In this document: positions 1 to 8,651 of the stretch, piece after piece
How the letters are laid out: each line of letters starts with the position of its first letter
Numbering within the stretch: position 1 is the first letter of the stretch
Origin: Arthrobacter bambusae
GTDB taxonomy: Bacteria; Actinomycetota; Actinomycetes; Actinomycetales; Micrococcaceae
DNA length: 64,000 nt
Direction: 5' to 3'
Assembly: GCF_030812595.1 (NCBI RefSeq)
Contig: NZ_JAUSSZ010000015.1
Coordinates: 1 to 64,000 of the forward strand
The notes under the pieces: generated by a model
What the model was told of the DNA's origin: nothing
Seen by the model: the letters and a program-made list of their open reading frames with translations, nothing else
Databases searched by the model: none
Translations under genes and position numbers: made by a program

Positions 1-39
1 TCAGGCCTCCTGGTCCTGCCAATCCGCCGCGCCCGCTAA
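1..39 (+). CDS. C-terminal tail of a gene entering from the left (partial)
   Basis: An open frame runs from base 1 to a TAA at 37-39 and ends in ...LPIRRAR. It stops 12 bp before a strong hairpin, as expected for the end of a gene read on the + strand. Only about 12 residues are visible, so the product cannot be named. The sugar block that follows makes a transporter or hydrolase plausible, but that is only context. Confidence 0.35.
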   Translation, partial: SGLLVLPIRRAR

Positions 40-51
40 ACACCACCCACC

Positions 52-87
52 GCTCCGGCCGTCACCCCCAACCCTGACGGCCGGAGC
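52..87 (+). terminator. Rho-independent-type terminator after the entering gene
   Basis: Perfect 13-bp inverted repeat: GCTCCGGCCGTCA at 52-64 and TGACGGCCGGAGC at 75-87, with a 10-nt C-rich loop. A short CTTTTG follows at 95-100. It separates the entering gene from the GH3 gene. Confidence 0.7.
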
Positions 88-171
88 ACAAGCACTTTTG
101 CCCAATTACGCGTCCGCTACGTACCCCTCCCACCCGTAGAACGCCCACCCGGCTCTCCTTCGGACGGAGGC

Positions 172-2388
172 ATGTCATCTCCCATCATCACCAGAAAGAC
201 CAGCATCATGCCGACCAGCCAGACCGATAGCTTCCACAAAACAACCAATAGCTTCTACGAAGCGGTCAACATCATTCGGCAAGGAGCTGACCTGGACGCG
301 GCCACAGAGCAGCTTCTCGGCCAGCTCACACAGGATGAAAAGCTGTGGCTGCTCGATGGTGACTCGGATTTTTGGGTCGGGATCGCAGAGATGAGCGCCG
401 GCTACAACCTGAAACCCATCGTGATGGGCGAGATCAAGCGACTTGGGATTCCCGGCCTCCGTTTCAGTGATGGTCCCCGTGGAGTAGTGATGGGCGCGTC
501 CACAGCGTTTCCAGTGTCCATGGCGCGTGGCGCGACCTGGGATGTTGAGATGGAAGAGCGCATCGGCGTCGCCATTGGCCGTGAACTGAGAGTCCAGGGA
601 GGGAACTTCTTCGGTGGCGTATGCATCAATCTTCCGAGGCACCCCGCATGGGGCCGGGCACAGGAAACCTACGGCGAAGACCCCATTCTCCTGGGCGAGT
701 TCGGCGCAGCGCTCGTCCGTGGCGTCCAACGCAACGCCATGGCCGTCGCAAAGCACTACGCCCTTAACTCCATGGAAAATGCACGCTTCAAAGTCGACGT
801 GCTGGCCGACGAACAGACGCTCCACGAAGCCTTCCTCCCGCACTTCCGCCGGGTCGTCGAGGAAGGTGTGGACGGCATCATGACGTCCTATAACTCCGTC
901 AACGGCGAATGGGCCGGCCAGAACGAAACCCTCCTGGAAGGCACCCTCCGCAGTGAATGGGGTTTCGAGGGCGTCACCATCACCGATTTTGTGTCCGGCT
1001 TCCGGGACGCCGGCCTGTCGCTGCGCGCAGGTCTCGACGTTGAAGCGCCCATGCGTCAGCAGCGCGCCCAGCAACTACCCGAAGACCTTGAATCCGGCCG
1101 GGTCACTTGGGAGCACGTCGACCGGGCAGCAAAGCGGGTCCTGCGCACCCAGCTTCGACACTATGCCTCCGCACGTGAGGAAGAGCCCGCAAAGGAAGTC
1201 ATTTTCTGCAGCGAACACCGGAATCTGGCGCGGGAAGCAGCGGCCACGTCCATGGTCCTGCTGAAAAACGATGCAGTTGACGGCACACCGGTACTGCCTC
1301 TCGGTCCGGAGAAGACGAATTCGGTCGCGCTGATCGGCAGGCTGGCCAATCTACCCAATACGGGCGACCACGGATCGTCATCAGTCCGCTCCCCGGAGGT
1401 AGTTACTGCACTCGAAGGACTCCGGAACAACGTTCCAGAAGCACAGCTCTTCACCTCATTCGAAGACGACCCCAAAGCAGCCGCCGCCACAGCGAAAAAG
1501 GCGGAGGTAGCCATCGTCGTCGTTGGCTACACCGCAGAAGATGAAGGCGAATACATCGGCGGGGACAGCATGCTGGAACCGGACATTCTTGCCCTGTTCC
1601 CTCCTTTCCCCGAAGGCATGGACCCAAGCAACCTCATGGGAGCCGCAGGCGCCATGGGCAGCACCGTTGGCGGCGACCGGGCCAGCCTGCGGCTAAGGCC
1701 TGTCGACGAGGAAATCATCCGGGCAACCGCGGCTGCCAACCCCAAAACCGTGGTCGTTGTGGTCACCGCAGGAGCCGTCATCACAGAATCCTGGCGCGAC
1801 TCCGTCCCGGCGATGCTCGTGGGATGGTATTCAGGATCCGAGGGGGGAAATGCCCTTACAGACGTCCTTTACGGGAAAGCCGATGCCAGCGGGCGGCTTC
1901 CCTACTCCATCCCAACAACAGAGGAACACTTACCCTACTTCGACCGGGACGCCACCAGCATCACGTACGACCGCTGGTTCGGGCAGCGCCTCTTGGACCG
2001 CGACGGCCACAACCCTGCCTTCCCACTCGGATACGGCCTCTCCTACACCACCTTCGACATCAGCGACCTGACTGTCACGCAGATCGCCGCAGATAGCGTG
2101 ACGGTGACAACACGAGTCACCAATACAGGAGAACGCGCAGGCCGTCACGTCGTACAGCTTTACGGTTCGATCGAGGCAGAGGACTTTCCCCGACGGGTTT
2201 TGTTGGGTTTCAAGCCCGTGAACCTGGCGCCAGGGGAGACCAAGACGATGGAGGTGGCCGGTTCTCTTCGCCCACTTCAGCGCCGCACCAACGGGCGGTT
2301 CGAGTGGGCTGCGGCGGACGTGGTCTTGGAAGCGGGCGCCTACTCCGGTGATCCAAAAGCGTCAGAAACAAGCCTTCGCTTGCTTTAG
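172..2388 (+). CDS. Glycoside hydrolase family 3 (beta-glucosidase/beta-xylosidase type)
   Basis: The 738-aa protein has the GH3 layout: an N-terminal TIM barrel (about residues 70-330), an alpha/beta sandwich (about 360-600) and a C-terminal fibronectin type III-like domain (about 640-735). Asp272 in the motif TITDFVSG sits where the GH3 nucleophile is expected, and the barrel shows KHYALNSME and the NLPRHPAWGRAQETYGEDP region typical of the family. No signal peptide is visible, so it probably acts in the cytoplasm on imported oligosaccharides. The ATG at 172 lies only 1 nt after a GGAGG, which is too close; the ATG at 208 (12 codons in) has AGAAAG at a better distance and may be the true start. 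The neighbours are arabinose genes, so an arabinose- or xylose-containing beta-glycoside is a likely substrate, but specificity cannot be read from sequence. Confidence 0.9.
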   Translation: MSSPIITRKTSIMPTSQTDSFHKTTNSFYEAVNIIRQGADLDAATEQLLGQLTQDEKLWLLDGDSDFWVGIAEMSAGYNLKPIVMGEIKRLGIPGLRFSDGPRGVVMGASTAFPVSMARGATWDVEMEERIGVAIGRELRVQGGNFFGGVCINLPRHPAWGRAQETYGEDPILLGEFGAALVRGVQRNAMAVAKHYALNSMENARFKVDVLADEQTLHEAFLPHFRRVVEEGVDGIMTSYNSVNGEWAGQNETLLEGTLRSEWGFEGVTITDFVSGFRDAGLSLRAGLDVEAPMRQQRAQQLPEDLESGRVTWEHVDRAAKRVLRTQLRHYASAREEEPAKEVIFCSEHRNLAREAAATSMVLLKNDAVDGTPVLPLGPEKTNSVALIGRLANLPNTGDHGSSSVRSPEVVTALEGLRNNVPEAQLFTSFEDDPKAAAATAKKAEVAIVVVGYTAEDEGEYIGGDSMLEPDILALFPPFPEGMDPSNLMGAAGAMGSTVGGDRASLRLRPVDEEIIRATAAANPKTVVVVVTAGAVITESWRDSVPAMLVGWYSGSEGGNALTDVLYGKADASGRLPYSIPTTEEHLPYFDRDATSITYDRWFGQRLLDRDGHNPAFPLGYGLSYTTFDISDLTVTQIAADSVTVTTRVTNTGERAGRHVVQLYGSIEAEDFPRRVLLGFKPVNLAPGETKTMEVAGSLRPLQRRTNGRFEWAAADVVLEAGAYSGDPKASETSLRLL

Positions 2389-2589
2389 AACCGGAACGGA
2401 CCACCGCATGCACTCATGATTCTCGAATGACAAGCATGTGCGAAGCTCCTCTCGCTCCGCTCGAACTCGTACACGCCGAGAACCAATAGAAGCACAGAGC
2501 CGGAACAACGACGTGCTCGCCCAAATATAGAAGCCAGCCTTGCCTTTTTCCCCAGACGGGAATAATCTTTGGCGAACGCTTCAGTTCAA

Positions 2590-2609
2590 GGGCCCAGGTC
2601 ATTGGGCCC
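2590..2609 (+). terminator. Weak hairpin, possible GH3 terminator
   Basis: Inverted repeat GGGCCCA (2590-2596) and TGGGCCC (2603-2609). No good T-run follows, so termination is uncertain. Confidence 0.3.
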
Positions 2610-2672
2610 GGGATTAAGTAAGCGGCAAGGTGAGGAATAGTGACCATCCTTGAGACTGCGCGCTTCAATATT

Positions 2673-2684
2673 GTTAGCGCTAAC
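2673..2684. promoter_or_regulatory. LacI-family operator upstream of araB
   Basis: GTTAGCGCTAAC is a perfect 12-bp palindrome with the central CG typical of LacI/GalR operators. It lies 86 bp before the araB start and overlaps a possible promoter (TTGAGA at 2650). The LacI-type regulator encoded at 5207-6289 in the same gene run is the obvious candidate to bind it. No second perfect copy was seen in the sugar block. Confidence 0.75.
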
Positions 2685-2769
2685 CAAGATCTGAAGCCTA
2701 GGGCTCCTTTGGTTGTCCCCTCACATGTCGAAAAATTACCTGGCCTGAGCCAGCAAGAGAAGGATTGTT

Positions 2770-4392
2770 GTGAATCTTCCCGGCACGTCATCTGCAGCCG
2801 ATGCCATACGTTCCGGACGCGCTCGTCTGGGGATTGAACTAGGCTCAACCCGCATCAAGGCGTGCCTTATCGGGGATGATCCCCGGCACGTGCTCGCATT
2901 GGGGAGCTTTAGCTGGGAAAGCAGCTTTCAAAACGCGGTGTGGACCTACTCGCTGACAGACGTCTGGACCGGTATTCAGGCAGCCTATGCAGATCTCGTT
3001 GCGAACTGCGAAGAGCGCTATGGGGTGCAACCACGCATTCTTCAAGCGATTGGTGTTTCCGCCATGATGCACGGCTATCTGGTCTTCGATTGCGATGACC
3101 AACAACTCGTGCCATTCAGGACCTGGCGGAACACCACTACGGGCGCGGCGTCTGCCGAGCTTACAAAGGCATTCGACCTGAACATCCCCCTCCGCTGGTC
3201 GATTGCCCACCTACACCAGGCGGTGAGCGACGGCGAAGACCACGTTCCACGCATTAATTTCATGACCACCCTTGCCGGTTATGTTCATTGGCGTCTGACT
3301 GGAAGGAAAGTAATTGGAATCGGTGATGCTTCCGGCATGTTCCCGATCGATTCTGCGAGCCACACCTACGACTCGGACCTTTTGGCACGTTACAAAGCAC
3401 TTGTTGCTCATGCCGCTCCCGCGCTCGACCTCAGCCAGGTGCTCCCCGAAGTGCTGGTGGCGGGTGAGTACGCCGGCACACTCACGGATGCCGGCGCAGC
3501 GTTGCTTGACTCGTCAGGTGCCCTGCAGCCCGGGGCAGTTTTCTGCCCGCCGGAAGGTGACGCCGGTACTGGAATGGTCGCCACATGCTCCATAGCCCCC
3601 CGGACGGGCAACGTCAGTGTCGGCACGAGCATCTTCGCCATGGTCGTCCTTGAAAGGCCGCTGGCTCAGGTCCGCCACGAGCTCGATCTCGTAACGACTC
3701 CGGCGGGCGCTCCGGTAGCAATGGTCCACTGCAATAACGGCGCAAGTGAACTTGCAGCTTGGGTACAGGTCTTCACCCAATTCGCGCGTAAAGCAGACTG
3801 CCCTATCGACCAGGACACCGTATTCACTGCCCTCCTTCAGGAAGCGCTCGAAGGCGACCCAGATGCCGGCGGATTAATCGCGTACAACTACGTCGCCGGT
3901 GAACCTCTTGCTGGCGTGCGCGATGGCCGGCCACTCCTTGTACGAGCACCCGACAGCACGTTCACCCTTGCAAACTTCGTGCGCTCCCAGGTGTACGGCG
4001 TGTTCGCAACGCTGATACTTGGCATGCGCGTCCTTGCCGACGAAGGGGTTGCGGTCGACCGGATGTTCGCGCACGGCGGCATGTTTCGAACCGCAGGAAT
4101 CGCTCAACGCTTTCTTGCCGGCGCTCTAAACGCGCCCGTTTCCGTCGCAGAATCCGCTTCCGAAGGTGGGGCTTGGGGTATCGCCGTGCTTGCGGCCTTC
4201 GCCACCCACCCCTCAGGAGACCTCAATGAATTTCTCCGCAACAGCGTCTTTGGTGGCGCGGCCTTTGAAACGACTAATCCTGACCCTGCCGACGTAACGG
4301 GGTTCTCGACGTACTTGGACCGATATGCCGCTGGGCTTGCGGTCCAGCGCGCAGCCGTTGACTCAATCTCTCCGAAAGGAAGCCAGCCATGA
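2770..4392 (+). CDS. araB: FGGY-family sugar kinase, probable L-ribulokinase
   Basis: The 540-aa protein starts at GTG 2770 with AAGGA 5 nt upstream. It shows the FGGY kinase fold: the N-terminal ATPase motif GIELGSTRIKACLIGDD (about residues 20-36), GVSAMMHGY (about 97-105), NVSVGTSIF (about 280-288) and the C-terminal FGGY signature region ending GMFRTAGIAQRFL...ESASEGGAWGIA (about 437-480). FGGY members include ribulokinase and xylulokinase. The direct coupling to araD (ATGA overlap at 4389-4392) and the nearby araA argue for phosphorylation of L-ribulose to L-ribulose 5-phosphate. Codons are mixed: 16 of 40 codons from 3001 end in A or T, unlike araA. Confidence 0.85.
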   Translation: MNLPGTSSAADAIRSGRARLGIELGSTRIKACLIGDDPRHVLALGSFSWESSFQNAVWTYSLTDVWTGIQAAYADLVANCEERYGVQPRILQAIGVSAMMHGYLVFDCDDQQLVPFRTWRNTTTGAASAELTKAFDLNIPLRWSIAHLHQAVSDGEDHVPRINFMTTLAGYVHWRLTGRKVIGIGDASGMFPIDSASHTYDSDLLARYKALVAHAAPALDLSQVLPEVLVAGEYAGTLTDAGAALLDSSGALQPGAVFCPPEGDAGTGMVATCSIAPRTGNVSVGTSIFAMVVLERPLAQVRHELDLVTTPAGAPVAMVHCNNGASELAAWVQVFTQFARKADCPIDQDTVFTALLQEALEGDPDAGGLIAYNYVAGEPLAGVRDGRPLLVRAPDSTFTLANFVRSQVYGVFATLILGMRVLADEGVAVDRMFAHGGMFRTAGIAQRFLAGALNAPVSVAESASEGGAWGIAVLAAFATHPSGDLNEFLRNSVFGGAAFETTNPDPADVTGFSTYLDRYAAGLAVQRAAVDSISPKGSQP

Positions 4393-5126
4393 GATCTAGC
4401 ACGACCAGCCAGCCATCAAGCCAAGTGCCAACCGAGATAGCCGAGGCTATTAGAACAGTCCGAAGCAACGTCGCCAAGCTGCATGCGGAACTTGTGCGGT
4501 ACAACCTTGTTGTATGGACCGGCGGCAATGTCTCCGGGCGCGTTCCAGGGACTGATTACTTCGTGATCAAACCCAGCGGCGTCCTGTACGACGAACTGAC
4601 CGCCGACAACATGATTCTCTGCACTCTCGATGGCCGGGTCGTCCCTGACGTGCCCGGTTCAGAAAGGACACCTTCAAGCGACACGGCTGCACACGCGTAC
4701 GTTTACCGCCATATGCCCGAGGTCGGGGGAGTGGTTCACACCCATTCTCCGTATGCCGTAGCCTGGGCCGCGCACGGCGAACCCATACCCTGCGTGACAA
4801 CAGCGATGGCAGACGAGTTCGGCGGCGAGATTCCTATCGGCCCCTTCGCAATCATCGGCGATGATTCCATTGGGCGTGGAATCGTCGATACCCTCAGTGG
4901 CCACCGCTCCCGTGCCGTACTGATGAAGAATCACGGCCCGTTCACCATCGGCAAAGATGCCCGTGACGCTGTCAAGGCAGCCGTCATGGTTGAAGATGTA
5001 GCCAGGTCAGTGCTGTTCTCGCGACAGTTAGGAGAACCGCACTCAATTGCACCAGCAGCGGTTGATGCCCTGTTCAACCGCTATCAAAACGTTTACGGGC
5101 AAGAACCCACAGGGGCCATAAATTGA
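4389..5126 (+). CDS. araD: L-ribulose-5-phosphate 4-epimerase (class II aldolase family)
   Basis: The 245-aa product matches the AraD/class II aldolase fold. The zinc ligands are visible as His117 and His119 in VVHTHS and His182 in KNHGPF. The substrate-binding TGGNVSGR (about residues 44-51) and KPSGV are present. It converts L-ribulose 5-phosphate to D-xylulose 5-phosphate, feeding the pentose phosphate pathway. The start codon overlaps the araB stop by 4 nt, so the two are probably translationally coupled. The length is usual for the family, with a short Ser/Gln-rich N-terminal extension. Other aldolase-family sugars such as fuculose phosphate are possible, but the araA/araB context favours AraD. 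Confidence 0.9.
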   Translation: MRSSTTSQPSSQVPTEIAEAIRTVRSNVAKLHAELVRYNLVVWTGGNVSGRVPGTDYFVIKPSGVLYDELTADNMILCTLDGRVVPDVPGSERTPSSDTAAHAYVYRHMPEVGGVVHTHSPYAVAWAAHGEPIPCVTTAMADEFGGEIPIGPFAIIGDDSIGRGIVDTLSGHRSRAVLMKNHGPFTIGKDARDAVKAAVMVEDVARSVLFSRQLGEPHSIAPAAVDALFNRYQNVYGQEPTGAIN

Positions 5127-5130
5127 GGGA

Positions 5131-5147
5131 GCCCGTCCGCCACGGGC
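5131..5147 (+). terminator. Weak hairpin after araD
   Basis: GCCCGT (5131-5136) and ACGGGC (5142-5147) form a 6-bp stem with no T-run. It may reduce read-through into lacI. Confidence 0.3.
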
Positions 5148-5206
5148 GTGACGGCGAGTCAAACATGCGGCCGGTATCCATACACGACACAGTGGCTCGG
5201 TGAACC

Positions 5207-6289
5207 ATGGGCAGGACCTCTGATGGCAAGGCACCAAGGCTGAAGGACGTCGCTGCCGTCGCCGGTGTTTCACATCAGACGGTGTCAAGGGTCGTCAACG
5301 GTCACCCGAACGTCCGCACCGGCACAAGAGAAAAGGTCAAGGCTGCGATCGCCGAGCTCGGGTACCGGCCCAACACTGCAGCCAGGAGCTTGGTCACCCG
5401 CCGTTCGCGGAGGATCGGGGTACTGGCGAGCGAGTTGTCCCAGTACGGTCCAGCCAACACGCTGATGGGCATAGAACAGGCAGCCAGGGACGCTGGCTAT
5501 TCCGTCAGCATCGCTGCGCTGCGTGAAGTGAACAGGGCGAGCATATGCGAGGCCATCAACCATTTTATGGACCAGTCCGTTGACGGCATTGCCGTGGTAG
5601 TACCCCACGAGGAAGCTCTTGCAGCTTTGGATGACATGGAGCTGTCCGTTCCTGTTGTAACTGTCGGATCGCCAACCAACAGCAATGTCAGCGGGACAAT
5701 AGTGGACCAGGGACAGGGCGCACGTGCCGCAGTGCAACATCTTCTCCAGCAGGGCCACCGCGCGATAGCTCACCTTTCGGGTCCGCCGGGGTGGCCCGAC
5801 AGCTCCGAACGTAAAGCGGGCTGGCGGGAAGCTCTGCGCGGAGCCGGCCTCCCCGATGAACACCTGTTTATAGGTGACTGGGGCGCCGGCAGTGGATACA
5901 CCATCGGCAGAAAAATTGCCCAGGACCCTCGGATAACTGCTGTGTTCGTCGCCAACGACCAAATGGCCTTGGGAGTCCTGAGAGCCTTTGCTGAAGCAGA
6001 GGTGCGGGTACCGGAAGACGTCAGCGTTGTCGGCTTCGACGATCAGCCGGAGAGCGCCTACTTCATCCCGCCACTGACAACAGTGAGACAGGACTTCGAA
6101 GAACTGGGCCGCCATGCCGTTGACTCGATGCTTCAGGAGCTCGACTCCGGAATGCCCGCGGGCACAACGGTGATCACCCCAGCACTTCACATCCGCGCAA
6201 GCACGGCACACTACCAACCGGCACCCCACTTATCGAGCTCACACTCCCCGAACCCCAGACCATCGACGGTCCGGACGCTCCCCGAATAG
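5207..6289 (+). CDS. LacI/GalR-family transcriptional regulator of the arabinose genes
   Basis: The 360-aa protein has the classic LacI DNA-binding head ([20 protein letters not shown], about residues 11-30, then the hinge region PNTAARSL). It is followed by a periplasmic-binding-protein-like core with GIVLAS-type strands and the C-terminal [29 protein letters not shown] signature. It lies 80 bp after araD and before araA, inside the gene set it probably controls. The perfect LacI-type palindrome at 2673-2684 is its likely target. The effector is probably arabinose or a derivative, inferred only from the neighbours. A shadow frame on the other strand is long but non-coding. Confidence 0.9.
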   Translation: MGRTSDGKAPRLKDVAAVAGVSHQTVSRVVNGHPNVRTGTREKVKAAIAELGYRPNTAARSLVTRRSRRIGVLASELSQYGPANTLMGIEQAARDAGYSVSIAALREVNRASICEAINHFMDQSVDGIAVVVPHEEALAALDDMELSVPVVTVGSPTNSNVSGTIVDQGQGARAAVQHLLQQGHRAIAHLSGPPGWPDSSERKAGWREALRGAGLPDEHLFIGDWGAGSGYTIGRKIAQDPRITAVFVANDQMALGVLRAFAEAEVRVPEDVSVVGFDDQPESAYFIPPLTTVRQDFEELGRHAVDSMLQELDSGMPAGTTVITPALHIRASTAHYQPAPHLSSSHSPNPRPSTVRTLPE

Positions 6290-6377
6290 CACGCAGCGCA
6301 ACCGAACGTCCGTTGGGTTAGTCATTGGTCCGCAGCCGACCCCACTATCCACTATCGAATCTCAATTGGAGAACCTA

Positions 6378-7898
6378 ATGAGTACCGCAGCAAACACCTC
6401 CCTTGACGGCTACGAGGTCTGGTTCCTTACCGGCAGCCAGCACCTTTATGGTGAGGAGGTCCTGAAGCAGGTGGCCGCGCAGTCCCAGGAGATCGCGAAC
6501 CAGCTGAACGCCTCCTCCGCCGTGCCCGTGCGGATTGTGTGGAAGCCGGTCCTGACCGACTCCGATGCCATCCGCCGGACCGCGCTGGAGGCGAACTCGG
6601 ATGACTCGGTCATCGGAGTGACGGCCTGGATGCACACCTTCAGCCCGGCCAAGATGTGGATCCAGGGCCTGGACCTGCTGCGCAAGCCGCTGCTGCACCT
6701 GCACACGCAGGCCAACCGCGACCTGCCGTGGGCGGACATCGACTTCGACTTCATGAACCTGAACCAGGCCGCGCACGGAGACCGCGAGTTCGGGTACATC
6801 CAGTCCCGGTTGGGCATCGCCCGGAAGACCGTCGTCGGGCACGTCTCCAACCCCGGGGTGGCACGCCAGGTGGGGTCCTGGCAGCGCGCCGCCGCCGGCT
6901 GGGCCGCCGTCCGGAGCCTGAAGCTGACCCGTTTCGGGGACAACATGCGCAACGTCGCCGTCACCGAAGGCGACAAGACCGAGGCCGAGCTGCGCTTCGG
7001 CGTCGCGGTGAACACCTGGTCCGTCAACGAGCTCGCCGACGCCGTGCACGGCGCCGCGGAGTCCGACGTCGACGCCCTGGTGGCCGAGTACCAGGACCTT
7101 TATGACGTGGTGCCGGAGCTCCGCGCGGGCGCGGCGCGGCACGATTCGCTGCGGTACGGCGCCCGGATCGAACTGGGGCTGCGGAGCTTCCTGGAGGCCA
7201 ACGGCTCCGCCGCGTTCACCACGTCCTTCGAGGACCTGGGCGCGCTCCGGCAGCTTCCGGGCCTGGCGGTGCAGCGGCTCATGGCCGCCGGGTACGGGTT
7301 CGGCGCCGAGGGCGACTGGAAGACCGCCATCCTGGTCCGCGCCGCGAAGGTGATGGGCGCGGGCCTGCCCGGCGGCGCGTCCCTGATGGAGGACTACACG
7401 TACCACCTGGAACCGGGCTCCGAAAAGATCCTTGGCGCGCATATGCTCGAGGTCTGCCCGTCCCTGACGGCGGCGAAGCCGCGGCTGGAGATCCACCCGC
7501 TGGGTATCGGCGGCAAGGAAGATCCGGTCCGGTTGGTGTTCGACGCCGATGCCTCCCCGGGCGTCGTCGTCGCCCTGTCCGACATGCGGGACCGTTTCCG
7601 CCTGGTGGCCAACGCCGTCGACGTCGTCCCCCTGGACCAGCCGCTGCCCAACCTGCCCGTGGCCCGCGCGCTGTGGGAGCCGAAGCCGGACTTCGCCACC
7701 TCCGCCGCCGCCTGGCTGACCGCCGGCGCCGCCCACCACACCGTGCTCTCCACCCAGGTGGGCATGGACGTCTTCGAGGACTTCGCCGAGATCGCCAAAA
7801 CCGAACTGCTCACCATCGACGAAGACACCACCATCCGCCAGTTCAAGAAAGACCTGAACTGGAACGCCGCCTACTACAAACTCGCCGGCGGCATCTGA
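6378..7898 (+). CDS. araA: L-arabinose isomerase
   Basis: The 506-aa protein begins [20 protein letters not shown] and matches AraA over its whole length, including [24 protein letters not shown], the EGDWKTA segment and [11 protein letters not shown] near the active-site metal. It isomerises L-arabinose to L-ribulose. ATG 6378 is chosen because GGAG at 6368-6371 is well placed; an upstream TTG in frame would add four residues. Codon use is far more G/C-biased than its neighbours: only 2 of 53 codons from 6921 end in A or T. This suggests araA has a different history from araB, araD and lacI, or is much more highly expressed. Confidence 0.95.
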   Translation: MSTAANTSLDGYEVWFLTGSQHLYGEEVLKQVAAQSQEIANQLNASSAVPVRIVWKPVLTDSDAIRRTALEANSDDSVIGVTAWMHTFSPAKMWIQGLDLLRKPLLHLHTQANRDLPWADIDFDFMNLNQAAHGDREFGYIQSRLGIARKTVVGHVSNPGVARQVGSWQRAAAGWAAVRSLKLTRFGDNMRNVAVTEGDKTEAELRFGVAVNTWSVNELADAVHGAAESDVDALVAEYQDLYDVVPELRAGAARHDSLRYGARIELGLRSFLEANGSAAFTTSFEDLGALRQLPGLAVQRLMAAGYGFGAEGDWKTAILVRAAKVMGAGLPGGASLMEDYTYHLEPGSEKILGAHMLEVCPSLTAAKPRLEIHPLGIGGKEDPVRLVFDADASPGVVVALSDMRDRFRLVANAVDVVPLDQPLPNLPVARALWEPKPDFATSAAAWLTAGAAHHTVLSTQVGMDVFEDFAEIAKTELLTIDEDTTIRQFKKDLNWNAAYYKLAGGI

Positions 7899-7909
7899 CG
7901 GTTCCCTTC

Positions 7910-7950
7910 AGCCGGCCGGACGCAGGGCTGCGCCATGGGCCCGGCCGGCT
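7910..7950 (+). terminator. Hairpin terminator after araA
   Basis: AGCCGGCCGG (7910-7919) pairs with CCGGCCGGCT (7941-7950) around a 21-nt loop. It directly follows the araA stop, though no long T-run follows. Confidence 0.5.
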
Positions 7951-8003
7951 TCCGCCTACCTTTACCCAGCACTTAGATCACATGCATAAGAACGGAAAAT
8001 TCA

Positions 8004-8501
8004 ATGTCCACGGACACGCAACTCTGCCCCCGGGTCCATATAGCCACTGACCACGCCGGGCTTGACCTTAGCGCTGATCTCGTAAGGCGCCTGGCAGCAA
8101 AAGGGTATGAAGTTGTTGACCACGGGCCAAAGACGTACGACCCGCAAGACGACTACCCCGCTTTTTGCATTCGTGCAGCCCAGGCTGTTATCACCGACCA
8201 ACAGTCGGGGAGGCATGCGTTGGGCATTGTTCTTGGCGGTTCCGGCAACGGTGAACAAATCGCGGCAAACAAAGTGAGGGGCATCCGTGCGGCACTAGTG
8301 TGGAACCACTCAACGGCCGTTCTCGCCAGGGAACATAACAACGCCAACGTTGTTGCCTTGGGAGCAAGGCAACACTCAGCTCAGGAAACGTTCGACCTCG
8401 TGGAAGCCTTTCTTCAGACTCCTTTCAGCAATGACGAAAGGCACGCCCGACGTATCGGCCAAATTGCCCACTTCGAGAACGCCGGCAGCGCTATGGAGTA
8501 G
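8004..8501 (+). CDS. rpiB: RpiB/LacAB-family sugar-phosphate isomerase
   Basis: The 165-aa protein shows the RpiB motif TDHAG (Asp16, His17) and GGSGNGEQIAANK (about residues 78-90). In this motif Glu84 takes the place of the Cys found in Escherichia coli RpiB; the Glu form is the actinobacterial type known from Mycobacterium. RpiB interconverts ribose 5-phosphate and ribulose 5-phosphate. Next to araBAD it may help route pentose phosphates, and activity on other aldose phosphates is possible for this family. It starts at ATG 8004 with a weak ACGGA upstream, 105 bp after araA across a hairpin. Confidence 0.85.
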   Translation: MSTDTQLCPRVHIATDHAGLDLSADLVRRLAAKGYEVVDHGPKTYDPQDDYPAFCIRAAQAVITDQQSGRHALGIVLGGSGNGEQIAANKVRGIRAALVWNHSTAVLAREHNNANVVALGARQHSAQETFDLVEAFLQTPFSNDERHARRIGQIAHFENAGSAME

Positions 8502-8651
8502 CAGCGGTTGGCAATACCGCCCATGGCGGCGTTGGTTTTAGTCGGTGCCGCTGAAACCGCCACTTAGTTGCAAGACCATCAGCTCGCATCCAAACGGCGC
8601 TCACTCAGTTCCGGCTGCTTTCTGTCAGTTCAATCACCATAACGAGGGATT

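Larger units (their letters stand above)
2389..2769. other. Intergenic region between the GH3 gene and araB
   Basis: No convincing gene is seen in these 381 bp. The stretch holds a GGGCCCA/TGGGCCC hairpin (2590-2609) that could end the GH3 transcript, and the LacI-type operator at 2673-2684. The region is more A/T-rich than the flanking genes around 2640-2690, as expected for a promoter. Confidence 0.6.

Noticed and set aside
175-1074. 299-codon frame opposite the GH3 gene
   Set aside because: It lies wholly inside a well-supported gene on the other strand and has no protein-like pattern.
2414-2848. 144-codon minus-strand frame over the araB promoter
   Set aside because: It overlaps the operator and the araB start, and has no family pattern.
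5285-6229. 314-codon frame opposite lacI
   Set aside because: Shadow of lacI, which has full family motifs. The antisense product is irregular and Cys-rich.
6375-7739. 454-codon open frame on the minus strand opposite araA
   Set aside because: It is an artefact of extreme third-position G/C in araA. The sequence is low-complexity in Gly, Gln, Arg and His, and no ribosome site is present.
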